NCBI RefSeq assembly: GCF_030547545.1
Contig: NZ_JAUOQE010000003.1
Location: forward strand, 1-64,000
Length of the DNA: 64,000 bases
From: Amphritea sp. 1_MG-2023
GTDB lineage: Bacteria > Pseudomonadota > Gammaproteobacteria > Pseudomonadales > Balneatricaceae
Direction: 5' to 3'
The position numbers and the translations under genes are program-made. Shown one piece after another: positions 8,845 to 18,462 of this stretch; the first letter of the stretch is position 1; each line of letters starts with the position of its first letter. Below the pieces are notes generated by a model, which was given only the letters and a program-made list of their open reading frames with translations, did no database searches and was not told the origin of the DNA.

Positions 8845-9448
8845 TATGCGTACGAGCAAGTAAGGCAGCCTATAACAAAATATTATACAACGGGACAGGC
8901 TGCCAAAGTTCTAGGTGTATGTATCCGCACGGTACAATTAGGGGTTTAAGGTGGGCGGATAGAATCCTGGAAAACATCCGGAGAGCATCGCCGCCTATCC
9001 ACAAAATCGGTTCATGCACTGCACAATCTTAATCTATCACAGGATCACTCAAGCACTGCATCATCACCAGATAACAGGATGAAAACATTTCTAATTGTCA
9101 ATGACAGTAAAGCGGCTTCACGCCTGCTAGCCCGCATTATCCTATCCGTTTTTCCCAATGCAGAGATTGCGGAAGCCACAGACGGCTTTGAAGCAGCCAT
9201 TCGCGTAGGCAAAGCACCTCCCGATATACTGCTTGCCGATCTCAACATACCAAATATGAACGGATTTCAAATAATTGAAGCGATCCACTAGCAACTCGAT
9301 CACGAACAACCAACCCTGATCATAACCACAGCCTACGACTCAGAAGAGTTAAAAAAACCTGCCGTCAATCCTACCCTATGTCGCCAACGTGTTTCACAAG
9401 CCACTTAATATCGATCTGCTGGCGATTTATCTCACTCAAGTGAAATAG
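8845..9448 (+). pseudogene. Broken regulator: excisionase-type HTH fused to a receiver domain
   Basis: One frame reads YYTTGQAAKVLGVCIRTVQL, then a TAA at 8947-8949, then GGRIESWKTSGEHRRLSTKS. This is the MerR/excisionase-type helix-turn-helix of a known class of response regulators. The same frame runs on without interruption into a receiver (KTFLIVNDSKAASRLL, ILLADLNIPNMNGF), is stopped by TAG at 9289-9291, and continues as LIITTAYDSEELKK. After a seven-A run at 9351-9357 the frame shifts, and the receiver ends as VFHKPLNIDLL with a stop at 9446-9448. So there are two in-frame stops and one frameshift, with no obvious start codon. A 71-residue receiver fragment (from ATG 9079) could still be translated, but it lacks the last strand and the conserved Lys. 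Confidence 0.8.
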
Positions 9449-9686
9449 CGTCTTCCCTAATAAACCTCATATCAAGGTCATTGTTATAACCGAGTGACTC
9501 CTAGGCGATTACCTTACTGAACCAACAGACTGCGGTATCCATTAGATAAGTCCATAATAAAACTGATAAAACCAAGTAGAAATCAATACTCCGTTTCGCT
9601 ATATTAATATACACACTATTTGTACGGTTTGAGGTGAAGCACTCGAACAATATCTATCATACTAACAATAAACATAGAGACTATTG

Positions 9687-11267
9687 ATGAAAAAGAACCT
9701 TCCGGTTACTGATTATGAAGTGCCATATGACAGCAATCTCAATATTCTCTCAACGACCGATGCAAAAGGCGCTATCACCTACGTAAATCAGGATTTCATT
9801 CAGCTCAGCGGCTTTGACGTTAGCGAGTTAATAGGCAAAAATCATAATACGGTGCGCCACCCAGATATGCCTCCGGCCGCCTTCAGCGATCTATGGTCTA
9901 CGGTAAAAAACGGTCAATCCTGGATGGGGATCGTTAAAAACCGCTGCAAAAATGGTGATCACTACTGGGTGGACGCTTACGTGACACCGATAGAACGAAA
10001 TGGAAAGATAGCCGAATACCAGTCAATTCGTCGAAAACCTGACCCTCAGCATGTGGACCGCGCTAAAAAGATTTACCCCAGCTTGATGCAGGGGAAAAAG
10101 CCCCGACAAATTATAAAAACCCCCTCATTACTAACCCGAACACTACTTAGCCTCTACCTTCCATTCTTTTTTGCACTCGTTACCAGCAGCTTTTTTGTCG
10201 AACTACCATCAACACTACTCATTGCTCTTTTCATTGCGCTACTCCTCTCCACTGCACTTATCTGCTTTGTCTTCGCCCCCTTACGCCGGTTATCGCAACA
10301 AGCTAAACAGATCGTCACCAACCCCGTCGCACAGTATGTTTATGCTGGTCGCAGCGACGATATCGGCCAGATACAGCTGGCGATAAAAATGCTTCAATCC
10401 GAATCCTGCGCATTGGTCGGTCGCATATCTGATTCGGCCAGCACGCTGACCGAGGGTTCATCCGAACTCAGTTCTGCGGCCAACCAGTCAGAGGTTGGTG
10501 TTCGCCAGCAATTTGCCGAAACCGACCAGGTCGCCGCCGCAGTCAACCAAATGTCGACCAGTATTCAAGCGGTTGCAAGTAACGCTCAAAACAGCTCCGA
10601 GGCAGCGACTAACGGCCTGAACGAAGTTGCACAAGGAAAGAACGTTGTTAATGAGAGCATGCTTGCCATTGAAGACCTTAAAAAAGAGATTGAGCAGGCT
10701 GTCAGTGTTATTGCGGATGTAGAAAATGGCAGCAAAAGTATCAATACTATTCTTGAGGTGATTCGTGGCATTGCCGAGCAGACCAACCTACTAGCTCTGA
10801 ATGCGGCAATTGAAGCGGCCCGGGCAGGCGATGCCGGACGCGGCTTTGCCGTTGTTGCCGATGAGGTGCGACTGTTAGCCAATAGAACCCAAACATCAAC
10901 AGAAGAGATCCGAGAAATGATTGAAAAGCTCCAATCCAGTGCCGGTAAAGCGGTGCTCACAATGGAGCAGGGACAGATCAAAACCAGCATGTGCGTTAAC
11001 CAGAATGAGGTCACGGTCAACACATTGGACGCAATTTACAACTCAATCGAACTCATCAGCGATATGAATACCCAGATTGCTATTGCGGTTGAACAACAAG
11101 GTACAGTGGCCGATGAGATAAACCGCAGCGTCTGCAATATTAGAGACATGTCTGAACAGAATTTGTCGGCAGTTGAACAAACTGCGGCAACCAGTCAGCG
11201 TATGTTAGCCGTTTCTCAGAACTTTTCCGAACTCTCATCTCAATTCTGGTCCAGACAGAATCAATAA
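9687..11267 (+). CDS. Methyl-accepting chemotaxis protein with N-terminal PAS (Aer-like)
   Basis: About 526 residues. A cytoplasmic PAS domain (about 20-120; [15 protein letters not shown] and [15 protein letters not shown] are typical of the Aer/energy-taxis class) is followed by two closely spaced membrane segments (about 150-200), a HAMP-like stretch and a signalling domain whose hairpin tip reads [19 protein letters not shown]. Such receptors sense redox or electron-transport state through the PAS domain and control CheA. The C-terminus ([10 protein letters not shown]) lacks an NWETF-type CheR tether. The start is the ATG at 9687 with AGAG upstream; the TTG directly before it is unlikely. 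A GGDEF-EAL gene follows 68 bases downstream on the same strand and may belong to the same transcript. Ligand and the FAD content of the PAS domain cannot be read from the sequence. Confidence 0.9.
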   Translation: MKKNLPVTDYEVPYDSNLNILSTTDAKGAITYVNQDFIQLSGFDVSELIGKNHNTVRHPDMPPAAFSDLWSTVKNGQSWMGIVKNRCKNGDHYWVDAYVTPIERNGKIAEYQSIRRKPDPQHVDRAKKIYPSLMQGKKPRQIIKTPSLLTRTLLSLYLPFFFALVTSSFFVELPSTLLIALFIALLLSTALICFVFAPLRRLSQQAKQIVTNPVAQYVYAGRSDDIGQIQLAIKMLQSESCALVGRISDSASTLTEGSSELSSAANQSEVGVRQQFAETDQVAAAVNQMSTSIQAVASNAQNSSEAATNGLNEVAQGKNVVNESMLAIEDLKKEIEQAVSVIADVENGSKSINTILEVIRGIAEQTNLLALNAAIEAARAGDAGRGFAVVADEVRLLANRTQTSTEEIREMIEKLQSSAGKAVLTMEQGQIKTSMCVNQNEVTVNTLDAIYNSIELISDMNTQIAIAVEQQGTVADEINRSVCNIRDMSEQNLSAVEQTAATSQRMLAVSQNFSELSSQFWSRQNQ

Positions 11268-11335
11268 GGAGAGATGAGTGAATATGACACTATCTTTAAT
11301 GCCATAAGCATAAGAACTGAAAGGGATTTTATCTA

Positions 11336-13540
11336 ATGCAAAAAAGAATTCGACGGTTGGCTATCATTTGCGGCCTACTCGTTATCGTTTCAATTATGAC
11401 AGAGCAATTTCTGTTTTTTCAGCAGGACTCACAGCATATACAAGACTACTCTGGAATTAGCGCACTTCACCTAGACAACATTATCCTTGGCTTGTTGTTA
11501 GCCACGATTGCTTTACTACTATTTGAGCGACGTCAGGCCCAGCGCCTCTATATGGCCAGCCTGAAACTGAAAAAACATCATAGCCAACATGTTCAGCTAT
11601 GGAACAAACTGCCTTTTGCTATTGCGGAACTTGATTCGCACAAAGCCATCCACCACACCAATGCGGCATTCAGGCAGATATCAACATTGCATGGCGTAGC
11701 GTCTATACAACAGAAAATAGAGCAATTGTTTAACCAGCTTGAGCAAAACACGCATCAGCACCATCCGACGATATTACAGCAAATTCAGGCCGAGGATGCG
11801 GCTTTGCTCTGCCTGGAATGGCAACTACACCATGCAAATAGCCGTATATTTCTTACAGGCCGCGATGTAACCCAGCAGCAGGTAGGACGAAACGGCCTTT
11901 CTGTTGCTGAAAAAATTATCGAATGCACCCCTATCGGGGTAATGATTACCGGCCCAGACAAGCGAATTCAATATACCAACACAGCTTTCGAGCAAGTCAC
12001 AGGATACGACTCCCATGAAGTGCTTGGACACCCTCCCTCCATCCTTAGCTCAGGAAAACAGAGCCCTGATTTCTACCGAGAAATGTATCAAACAATCGAA
12101 ACTGAGGGCACCTGGCAAGGAGAGATATGGAATAATAAACGCAATGGCGATGCCTATCTGGAATGGTTATCCATCTCAGCGCTAAGAGATAGTTGGGGCG
12201 AAGTCACGCATTATATCGGTATGTTCTCGGAGTTCACTGCCCAGGAACGGGTTAAAGAGAAGCTGAGAACCTTAGCCTACTATGACGATTTGACGTCGCT
12301 GGCAAACCGCACGCTGTTTAATGAACGCCTGCAACACCTCGTATCGATCAATCATAAGAAGAAGCTCTGTGTTGTATTCATTGATATTGATGGATTCAAG
12401 CGTATTAATGACACCCTAAGTCACCAAATAGGCGACCTGCTTCTGGTGGCCATTGCCGACAGGATAAGGGCAACCTGTCGTGAAGCCGATACAATAGCCC
12501 GTTGGGGGGGAGACGAATTCATCATAGCAATTGAAGTCTCCGACAGCCACATTGGAATCGATACATTCTGCAAAAAACACCTAAAGTCACTGAAACAACC
12601 CTTTCTGATCAATGGCCGTGAACTTAGCATAACGGCCAGCATGGGGGTCAGTATCTATGGCGATGATGCGCATAACATCGCCGAACTAATTCGTAATGCC
12701 GACATCGCCATGTTTCAGTCAAAAAAGCGGGGTAAAAACCGCTTTGAGATATTCTCGCCTGCTCACCATGAACACCTCATGGAAAACATGGAGATCGAAA
12801 ATCGTCTGCGCGTTGCCATCAAAGAAAACCAGATCGATGTTCACTTCCAGCCGCAGGTCTGTAAAGAATCAATCATTTGCGGCCTAGAAGCACTGGCCCG
12901 CTGGCATGACCCTATTCTTGGACAGGTCTCTCCTCAGAAGTTTATTGAAGTGGCAGAAGAAACCGGATTAATTAACGATCTAAGCCAGGTTATTTATCAT
13001 ACTGCCTTAAAAAAGTTCAAAACCATTAAGGTAATGAGTCCGGCGCTGGGGTTGTCTGTAAACCTATCAGCATCACAACTTCAGGATGTTAACTTAGTCA
13101 CATCACTGAAACAGGTAACCGATATACGAGGCATCGATCCCGCCAGCATTAAACTCGAGATTACCGAAGATGTGTTGATGTCTGATATAGACCAATCCAT
13201 TCGCAATATAGCGCTATTGAAAGAGATGGGCTTTCAGGTCTCGCTAGACGATTTTGGCACGGGCTATTCATCGCTTAGCTATCTGAAAGACCTTGATATC
13301 GATGAAATCAAAATTGATCGCTCGTTTGTGCAGAGTCTGACCTCCTCTAAACGAAACAAAGCGATTATTGAGGCGATAGTCGCGATGAGTAAGGTACTCG
13401 ACATCGACTGTGTTGTGGAAGGTGTCGAAACCGCCGAGCAGTTAAACCGACTAGTACAGATCGGCTGTACGAGCTTCCAGGGTTACTACTTTTACAAACC
13501 GAAGCCTTCAAATCAGATAGTAGAGCTACTCACTCATTAA
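11336..13540 (+). CDS. Membrane-anchored PAS-GGDEF-EAL protein
   Basis: 734 residues. There are two N-terminal membrane segments (about 8-28 and 45-63), a weak PAS-like region, a clear PAS domain (about 195-300, ending before YYDDLTSLANR), GGDEF (ARWGGDEF, with inhibitory READ five residues before) and EAL. The EAL domain keeps its catalytic set: EALARW, NLSASQL, EITEDVL, DDFGTGYSSL, KIDRSF and EGVET. Both the synthase and the c-di-GMP phosphodiesterase site look intact, so the net direction of activity cannot be predicted. ATG start with AGGGA ten bases upstream. It follows the PAS chemoreceptor closely, suggesting a shared signal input for chemotaxis and c-di-GMP. Confidence 0.92.
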   Translation: MQKRIRRLAIICGLLVIVSIMTEQFLFFQQDSQHIQDYSGISALHLDNIILGLLLATIALLLFERRQAQRLYMASLKLKKHHSQHVQLWNKLPFAIAELDSHKAIHHTNAAFRQISTLHGVASIQQKIEQLFNQLEQNTHQHHPTILQQIQAEDAALLCLEWQLHHANSRIFLTGRDVTQQQVGRNGLSVAEKIIECTPIGVMITGPDKRIQYTNTAFEQVTGYDSHEVLGHPPSILSSGKQSPDFYREMYQTIETEGTWQGEIWNNKRNGDAYLEWLSISALRDSWGEVTHYIGMFSEFTAQERVKEKLRTLAYYDDLTSLANRTLFNERLQHLVSINHKKKLCVVFIDIDGFKRINDTLSHQIGDLLLVAIADRIRATCREADTIARWGGDEFIIAIEVSDSHIGIDTFCKKHLKSLKQPFLINGRELSITASMGVSIYGDDAHNIAELIRNADIAMFQSKKRGKNRFEIFSPAHHEHLMENMEIENRLRVAIKENQIDVHFQPQVCKESIICGLEALARWHDPILGQVSPQKFIEVAEETGLINDLSQVIYHTALKKFKTIKVMSPALGLSVNLSASQLQDVNLVTSLKQVTDIRGIDPASIKLEITEDVLMSDIDQSIRNIALLKEMGFQVSLDDFGTGYSSLSYLKDLDIDEIKIDRSFVQSLTSSKRNKAIIEAIVAMSKVLDIDCVVEGVETAEQLNRLVQIGCTSFQGYYFYKPKPSNQIVELLTH

Positions 13541-13546
13541 GTTCAG

Positions 13547-13567
13547 CAGCGAGGTTTTATCTCGCTG
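13547..13567 (+). terminator. Hairpin after the GGDEF-EAL gene
   Basis: CAGCGAG-GTTTTAT-CTCGCTG, a perfect 7-bp stem seven bases after the stop codon, with no long T run. It is probably the transcript end. Confidence 0.45.
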
Positions 13568-13958
13568 TCATCAATCCGTGCGGTCTCACGCGACTCATTT
13601 AAAGATATCAACGACTCGCCCACCCGTCTAAACCGCGATGGGTTCGCGGTATATCTCAAAAAACCATGCTGTTGATAGTGCGAAAAAAACGATTTAATAG
13701 ATTAAAGAATCCACTGCAAGATCATCCCCCCCTTCAGGCAAACCAAAGGCCCCCTTTTGTCAAAAAGGTCATGAACGATGACAGAGAAAAGCAACCAACA
13801 ACAGACAGGTTAAGCACTTAAGGCTGCTTCAGAAAGGCAGCATAATATGCTATATATAGCCCTTAAGACAGATCAGCCCATACCGTTACCCCATATCGCG
13901 CGGCAGCAGTTAGCTAAAGAACTGCGTCATATTTGTCTTAAAACCGCCTGCGGCCTTA
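13568..13958. other. Intergenic region before the cyd promoter
   Basis: No gene supported. A perfect 7-bp hairpin ACCGCGA-TGGGT-TCGCGGT lies at 13632-13650. TGTCA at 13758-13762 and TGACA at 13779-13783 form a distant inverted pair. These half-sites resemble those closer to the cydA promoter. Confidence 0.4.
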
Positions 13959-14000
13959 TGTCACAGCAGTTTTGTCATTTTTTGCGTCATAATGACAAAA
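13959..14000 (+). promoter_or_regulatory. Putative upstream activating sites for cydA
   Basis: TGTCA at 13959 and 13973 and TGACA at 13993. The perfect inverted repeat TTTTGTCATT (13970-13979) / AATGACAAAA (13991-14000) encloses a second small palindrome, GTCAT-A-ATGAC. The centre lies about 100 bases upstream of the -24/-12 promoter, a normal distance for an enhancer-binding protein. A related palindrome is found in the regulator/cydD intergenic region. Confidence 0.55.
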
Positions 14001-14081
14001 CCTGCGAAGAAGGGTTTGTTAACGACTCACCCTTTCATAATAAAAACATATAAAACAATCGCTTATAATTTTTAACACGTT

Positions 14082-14097
14082 TGGTACAGCATTTGCT
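14082..14097 (+). promoter_or_regulatory. Sigma-54 (RpoN) promoter of cydABX
   Basis: TGGTACAGCATTTGCT matches the -24/-12 consensus (TGGCAC, five bases, TTGCW) at all key positions except one, with the GG and GC pairs exactly twelve bases apart. It lies 95 bases before the cydA start codon and downstream of the TGTCA repeats. The gene for a sigma-54 enhancer-binding protein lies directly behind cydX, which supports the call. Confidence 0.75.
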
Positions 14098-14191
14098 GTA
14101 ATAACGTTATAGCTTGAGTCGCTGGGCCCTGTGTGCTGCACGCTTCGGGCTTTATTTCGCTAGAATGCCGAACCAATGAAGGTATTAAAGT

Positions 14192-15760
14192 ATGGTTTCT
14201 GAAACGGTTGTCGAATTATCGCGCTGGCAATTTGCCCTCACCGCGATGTATCACTTTCTCTTTGTGCCCCTCACGCTGGGGCTATCCTTTATGCTGGCGA
14301 TCATGGAATCGGTCTATGTGATGACCGGTAAACAGATCTATAAAGATATGACCCGCTTCTGGGGCAAACTCTTCGGTATTAACTTTGCTCTCGGCGTTAC
14401 CACCGGACTGACGATGGAGTTTCAGTTCGGCACCAACTGGGCCTACTACTCCCATTATGTTGGCGACATCTTTGGAGCACCGTTGGCGATCGAGGGTCTG
14501 ATGGCGTTCTTCCTCGAATCGACGTTTATCGGTCTATTCTTCTTCGGTTGGGATCGACTCAATAAGGTTCAACACCTAGGGGTCACCTGGCTGGTTGCGA
14601 TCGGCTCAAACTTCTCAGCCTTATGGATTCTAATTGCCAACGGCTGGATGCAAAATCCCGTCGGCGCTTATTTCAATTTTGAAACGATGCGTATGGAGAT
14701 GGACAGCTTTGCCGAGGTTATCTTCAACCCCGTCGCGCAAGTTAAATTTGTCCACACCGTCTCTGCTGGCTATGTCACCGGCGCGATGTTCGTGCTTTCG
14801 ATTAGTGCTTTCTATTTATTGCGCAATCGCGATGTCGCCTTCGCTCGTCGTTCCTTCGCTATCGCTTCAGCGTTCGGACTGGCCTCCATTTTGTCGGTAA
14901 TCCTCTTGGGTGACGAAAGTGGCTATGAAGTCGGTGAGGTGCAACAAGTTAAGCTGGCGGCGATTGAGGCTGAATGGGAAACCCATCCAGCACCCGCGGC
15001 TTTCACCCTTATCGGTCTGCCTAATCAAGAAGAGCAAGTCACCGATTATGCGGTGCGGATTCCTTGGGTACTGGGGCTCATCGCTACGCGTTCAGTCGAT
15101 GAACAGGTCACTGGTATTAAAGATCTAATAGCCATGAACGAAGCTCGTATTCGCAAGGGGATGGTTGCTTATGATCTGCTTCAAGAGCTACGTAATGGCA
15201 ATGATACCCCGGCTAACCGAGAAGCTTTCAGTGCCGTCAGCGATGACCTCGGTTATGGCCTACTGTTGACCCGCTTTACGCCGAATGTCAGCGATGCCAC
15301 CGAAGCGCAAATTAAAATGGCTGCCCGAGATACTATTCCGAAGGTTGCACCGATGTTTTGGACTTTCCGCATCATGGTCGGTGTCGGCGTTATTATGCTG
15401 TTCACCTTTGCCGCTGCGTTTTATTACACCGCCCGTCGACGTGAATATAAAACCCGCTGGTTGCTTAAGCTAGCGCTACTCTGCCTGCCATTGCCATGGA
15501 TTGGGGTAGAAACTGGCTGGTTCATTGCCGAGTTTGGCCGTCAGCCATGGGCGATTGGTGAAATCCTGCCAACCTATGTGGCCACGTCTACCCTCAGCGA
15601 AACCGATCTATGGATGAGTATTGCGGGTTTTGCAACCCTCTACACATTCTTCCTCTGTATTGAAGTGTTCCTGATGATTAAGTATGTCCGTAAAGGTCCA
15701 AGCGCCCTTGAAACAGGCCGCTATCATCATGAGAAACTAGGAGAAGCTCAGCATGTTTGA
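14192..15760 (+). CDS. cydA: Cytochrome bd ubiquinol oxidase subunit I
   Basis: 522 residues, the usual length of long-Q-loop CydA. This subunit carries the quinol site and hemes b558, b595 and d, and reduces oxygen to water at high affinity without proton pumping. Seen here: heme-ligand His21 in [14 protein letters not shown], the periplasmic Q-loop region after [15 protein letters not shown], and the conserved [18 protein letters not shown] near the C-terminus, with multiple membrane helices. The start has GAAGG about nine bases upstream. The cydB start lies within its last codons (8-base overlap), so the two are translationally coupled. Transcription probably comes from the sigma-54 promoter at 14082-14097. 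Confidence 0.98.
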   Translation: MVSETVVELSRWQFALTAMYHFLFVPLTLGLSFMLAIMESVYVMTGKQIYKDMTRFWGKLFGINFALGVTTGLTMEFQFGTNWAYYSHYVGDIFGAPLAIEGLMAFFLESTFIGLFFFGWDRLNKVQHLGVTWLVAIGSNFSALWILIANGWMQNPVGAYFNFETMRMEMDSFAEVIFNPVAQVKFVHTVSAGYVTGAMFVLSISAFYLLRNRDVAFARRSFAIASAFGLASILSVILLGDESGYEVGEVQQVKLAAIEAEWETHPAPAAFTLIGLPNQEEQVTDYAVRIPWVLGLIATRSVDEQVTGIKDLIAMNEARIRKGMVAYDLLQELRNGNDTPANREAFSAVSDDLGYGLLLTRFTPNVSDATEAQIKMAARDTIPKVAPMFWTFRIMVGVGVIMLFTFAAAFYYTARRREYKTRWLLKLALLCLPLPWIGVETGWFIAEFGRQPWAIGEILPTYVATSTLSETDLWMSIAGFATLYTFFLCIEVFLMIKYVRKGPSALETGRYHHEKLGEAQHV

Positions 15761-16889
15761 TTATGAAACTTTGCGTTTAGTCTGGTGGCTTTTAGTGGGC
15801 GTACTGCTCATCGGTTTTGCTGTCACTGATGGCTTTGACCTAGGGGTCGCGATGCTGCTACCTCTACTCGGTAAAAATGATACCGAACGACGGGTCATGA
15901 TTAACACCATTGGACCACACTGGGATGGCAATCAGGTTTGGCTAATTACGGCTGGCGGCGCCATTTTTGCCGCATGGCCGCTGGTTTATGCAACCGCCTT
16001 CTCCGGCTTTTACTGGGCTATGTTACTCGTCTTGTTTGCGCTATTCTTCCGCCCTGTAGGGTTTGAATATCGTAGCAAAATGCCCAGCAATCGCTGGCGT
16101 AACAACTGGGATCTAGGTATTTGCCTTGGCTCCTTCGTTCCCGCATTGGTGTTTGGCGTCGCCTTCGGTAATCTCTTCTTGGGTGTTCCGTTTAGCTTTG
16201 ACGAACTGACTCGCTCAACCTACACCGGTTCGTTCTGGGCGTTGCTAAACCCATTTGCGATCGTCTGCGGCTTGGTGAGCGTGATGATGTTAGTGCAGCA
16301 CGGTGCGGTCTGGTTGCAGATGCGAGCAGGCGGTGCGATACAGCAACGTAGTCAGGCGGTTGCTGGGCTTGCTGGGGTCATCCTCAGCGCGCTACTGCTT
16401 ATTGCTGGCTTCTGGTTATACAGCGCCATCCCTGGCTATAGCATCAGCAGCGATATTATTACCAATGCTAGCTCAAACCCACTGAGCAAAACCGTGGTTC
16501 AAAGTGCAGACTGGTTTGGTAACTTCGCTCTCTACCCGCTGCTCTGGTGCCTACCGCTGATCGCTCTGGCATTGCCTCTACTGACCAGCGTGCTGGCCCG
16601 AGGTGGACGCTTTGGTCTGGCTTTCCTAAGCAGTTCATTGAGTATAACCGCAATCATTTTACTAGCTGGCGTCACACTGTTTCCGTTTGTTATGCCATCC
16701 TCAAGCGATATGGCGAGCAGTCTTACCCTATGGGATGCCACTTCTAGCCAACTCACGCTGGAAATTATGCTCTGGGTCGCCGTGCTCTTTGTTCCGATCA
16801 TTTTGCTCTACACCATTTGGTGCTATGTGAAAATGTGGCGTCGAATCGAGCCGGAGTTTATTGAACAGAACAACGTTTCCAACTACTAG
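15753..16889 (+). CDS. cydB: Cytochrome bd ubiquinol oxidase subunit II
   Basis: 378 residues, with the strongly hydrophobic pattern of CydB (about eight or more membrane helices). Conserved pieces include [34 protein letters not shown] and [12 protein letters not shown] near the N-terminus. It is the structural partner of CydA in the inner membrane. It overlaps cydA by eight bases, and cydX follows after 17 bases, so cydABX forms one operon. The order and spacing match E. coli and Pseudomonas-type bd oxidases. Nothing unusual is seen in the protein. Confidence 0.98.
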   Translation: MFDYETLRLVWWLLVGVLLIGFAVTDGFDLGVAMLLPLLGKNDTERRVMINTIGPHWDGNQVWLITAGGAIFAAWPLVYATAFSGFYWAMLLVLFALFFRPVGFEYRSKMPSNRWRNNWDLGICLGSFVPALVFGVAFGNLFLGVPFSFDELTRSTYTGSFWALLNPFAIVCGLVSVMMLVQHGAVWLQMRAGGAIQQRSQAVAGLAGVILSALLLIAGFWLYSAIPGYSISSDIITNASSNPLSKTVVQSADWFGNFALYPLLWCLPLIALALPLLTSVLARGGRFGLAFLSSSLSITAIILLAGVTLFPFVMPSSSDMASSLTLWDATSSQLTLEIMLWVAVLFVPIILLYTIWCYVKMWRRIEPEFIEQNNVSNY

Positions 16890-16906
16890 TCTTAAAGGAG
16901 CACAAT

Positions 16907-17005
16907 ATGTGGTATTTCGCCTGGATTCTTGGTGTTCTTCTGGCCTGCAGCTTTGGCATTATCAATGCGATGTGGCTGGAAAATCATATGGACGACTCTG
17001 AATAG
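16907..17005 (+). CDS. cydX: Cytochrome bd small subunit CydX
   Basis: A 32-codon reading frame starting MWYFAWILGVLLACSFGI and ending WLENHMDDSE. The sequence, single membrane helix and position directly behind cydB fit CydX (YbgT), the small subunit that stabilises the heme b595/d site. AAAGGAG lies seven bases before the ATG, one of the best ribosome sites in the window. It is easily missed because of its length. Confidence 0.95.
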   Translation: MWYFAWILGVLLACSFGIINAMWLENHMDDSE

Positions 17006-17030
17006 TCTCTCCGTGAACGCCGTATCAATA

Positions 17031-17066
17031 GCAAACTGGAATAGGGGTTTCACTGTTCCAGTTTGC
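17031..17066. terminator. Hairpin between cydX and the convergent regulator gene
   Basis: GCAAACTGGAA and TTCCAGTTTGC form a perfect 11-bp stem around a 14-base loop. The structure covers the last codons and the stop of the regulator gene on the minus strand and lies 25 bases behind cydX. It has no T run. It probably serves both convergent transcripts. Confidence 0.5.
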
Positions 17067-18366
17067 GATATAGCGTTCGTAGACTACAACCAGCAATCTC
17101 AGCAACACGCCCTTTATCTGGGTAGATTTGCATTAACGCGTCAAGATAACGCTGCTCTAGCTGCTCTAAACTGAGGCCCTGCATCGCTAGCTGAGTCAAT
17201 CCTTCGGCTTTTTTCAAGTCCTTATCGGGCAGCAACATCAAACTCAAACTGCGCTGTATAATATCAGCCCCGATCAGATCATCATGACGCAACACAACCG
17301 CCCGTTCGAGTATATTCTTCAGTTCGCGGATGTTGCCTTTAAAAGGTTGCTGAGCCAGTAATTGCAAAGCAGCATCACTCAAGCGTAACGGGGATTTATC
17401 TTCGATACGCAACAAAATGCTTTCCACCAGTAATGGCAAATCATCCCGTCGTTCAGACAACGATGGCAAGCGAATAGGAAAGGTACTGATACGATGAAAC
17501 AGATCCTCTCGGAATTCACCTCGCTCGACCATCAACGGCAGGTCTTTATGGGTAGCACACACCAGCCGAAAATCAGCCGCCACCGCCTTACTATCGCCGA
17601 CCGCACGGAACGTTTTTGTTTCAATCAAACGCAACAGCTTAACCTGCTGATGCAGCGGCACATCACCCACTTCATCAAGAAACAAGGTGCCCCCATGAGC
17701 CGATCGGACCAACCCCGTGCGCGAACTAATCGCGCCGGTAAACGCACCTTTGACATGACCGAACAGCTCACTCTCAAACAAACTGTCCGTCAGGCCAGAG
17801 CATTCCACCGTGACAAATGGTTTATCCGAGCGAGTGCTGACAGAGTGAATCGCCTGTGCCGCCAACTCTTTACCGGCTCCAGAGGCCCCCATCAACAACA
17901 CATTGGTATCCGTCTTGCCGACTCGCTGAATCAGATCAACCATCTCGTTAAAGGCGCGACTCCGACCGATCATTTTATTGGCGATCGGCTCGGCGCTGAC
18001 TTCACGAATAGGGGTCATCAGCTCAATAAAGTAGGCTTGCTCGTCATCATCGGTGATCGGAATGGTTTCAATGCCGACATGCTCTTTGCCCTTAGGCGTG
18101 TTATGTATGTGCAGTACACTGGCGCGATGGCCGCTATCACGCGCTTCCTGCATCGGGCACGTTTCCCCTTCAAGATCACAGGGACGTTGATAACCATGGG
18201 AAAGAAAGTAACATTTAGCCGAACTACGGCCATCCAACGAGCCAAAGCGAAAATCATAAATCGTATTAGTGGCAACAACATTATAATCCGCATCAATCAA
18301 CACCGCCGGAGAGGTATAGCTATCCAGCACGTTACGCATCGTTTTCAACCAACTGGCTTTGACCAT
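17050..18366 (-). CDS. Sigma-54 enhancer-binding protein with Cys/His PAS sensor, linked to cyd genes
   Basis: 438 residues in three parts. The N-terminal PAS-like sensor (about 10-120) contains C52, H57, C63 and C70 ([18 protein letters not shown]), a set that could bind a metal or Fe-S cluster or act as a redox switch. The AAA+ domain has Walker A GASGAGKE (160-167), the sigma-54 contact loop GAFTGA (207-212) and FLDEVGD. A Fis-type helix-turn-helix ends the protein ([18 protein letters not shown]). It sits between cydABX and cydDC, convergent to the first and divergent from the second. With the -24/-12 promoter before cydA this makes it the likely activator of the bd oxidase. Its signal (redox, oxygen, NO or quinone state) is not shown by the sequence. 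It resembles NorR-type regulators in layout but lacks a GAF domain. Confidence 0.9.
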   Translation of the reverse strand: MVKASWLKTMRNVLDSYTSPAVLIDADYNVVATNTIYDFRFGSLDGRSSAKCYFLSHGYQRPCDLEGETCPMQEARDSGHRASVLHIHNTPKGKEHVGIETIPITDDDEQAYFIELMTPIREVSAEPIANKMIGRSRAFNEMVDLIQRVGKTDTNVLLMGASGAGKELAAQAIHSVSTRSDKPFVTVECSGLTDSLFESELFGHVKGAFTGAISSRTGLVRSAHGGTLFLDEVGDVPLHQQVKLLRLIETKTFRAVGDSKAVAADFRLVCATHKDLPLMVERGEFREDLFHRISTFPIRLPSLSERRDDLPLLVESILLRIEDKSPLRLSDAALQLLAQQPFKGNIRELKNILERAVVLRHDDLIGADIIQRSLSLMLLPDKDLKKAEGLTQLAMQGLSLEQLEQRYLDALMQIYPDKGRVAEIAGCSLRTLYRKLEQ

Positions 18367-18401
18367 GGTGATACTCCTTACCGTCAGTTATGGCTAAAAT
18401 A

Positions 18402-18415
18402 TGTCAATAATGACA
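18402..18415. promoter_or_regulatory. TGTCA-N4-TGACA palindrome between regulator and cydD
   Basis: TGTCAATAATGACA lies 36 bases before the regulator start and 48 bases before the cydD start. The same half-sites occur upstream of the cydA sigma-54 promoter. It is a candidate autoregulatory operator. No -24/-12 promoter is visible in this divergent region, so cydD and the regulator probably use sigma-70 promoters. Confidence 0.5.
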
Positions 18416-18462
18416 AGCACCACCCCACATTACCAGTACCTTCTTGATAGAGGCCGCCACTC

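Noticed and set aside
9351-9357. Programmed frameshift at the seven-A run
   Set aside because: Two in-frame stop codons elsewhere in the same gene make simple decay (or sequence error) more likely.
13847-14053. 68-codon open frame upstream of cydA
   Set aside because: It runs through the TGTCA operator repeats, has no ribosome site and no recognisable sequence.
13568-14191. FNR/Anr box before cydA
   Set aside because: I looked for TTGAT-N4-ATCAA and found only poor half-sites.
17494-18447. 317-codon open frame on the plus strand
   Set aside because: Antisense to the sigma-54 activator, whose domains are fully recognisable on the minus strand; the plus-strand translation has no family features.
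18367-18462. A second sigma-54 promoter for cydDC or for the regulator
   Set aside because: Neither strand shows paired GG and GC elements at the right spacing.
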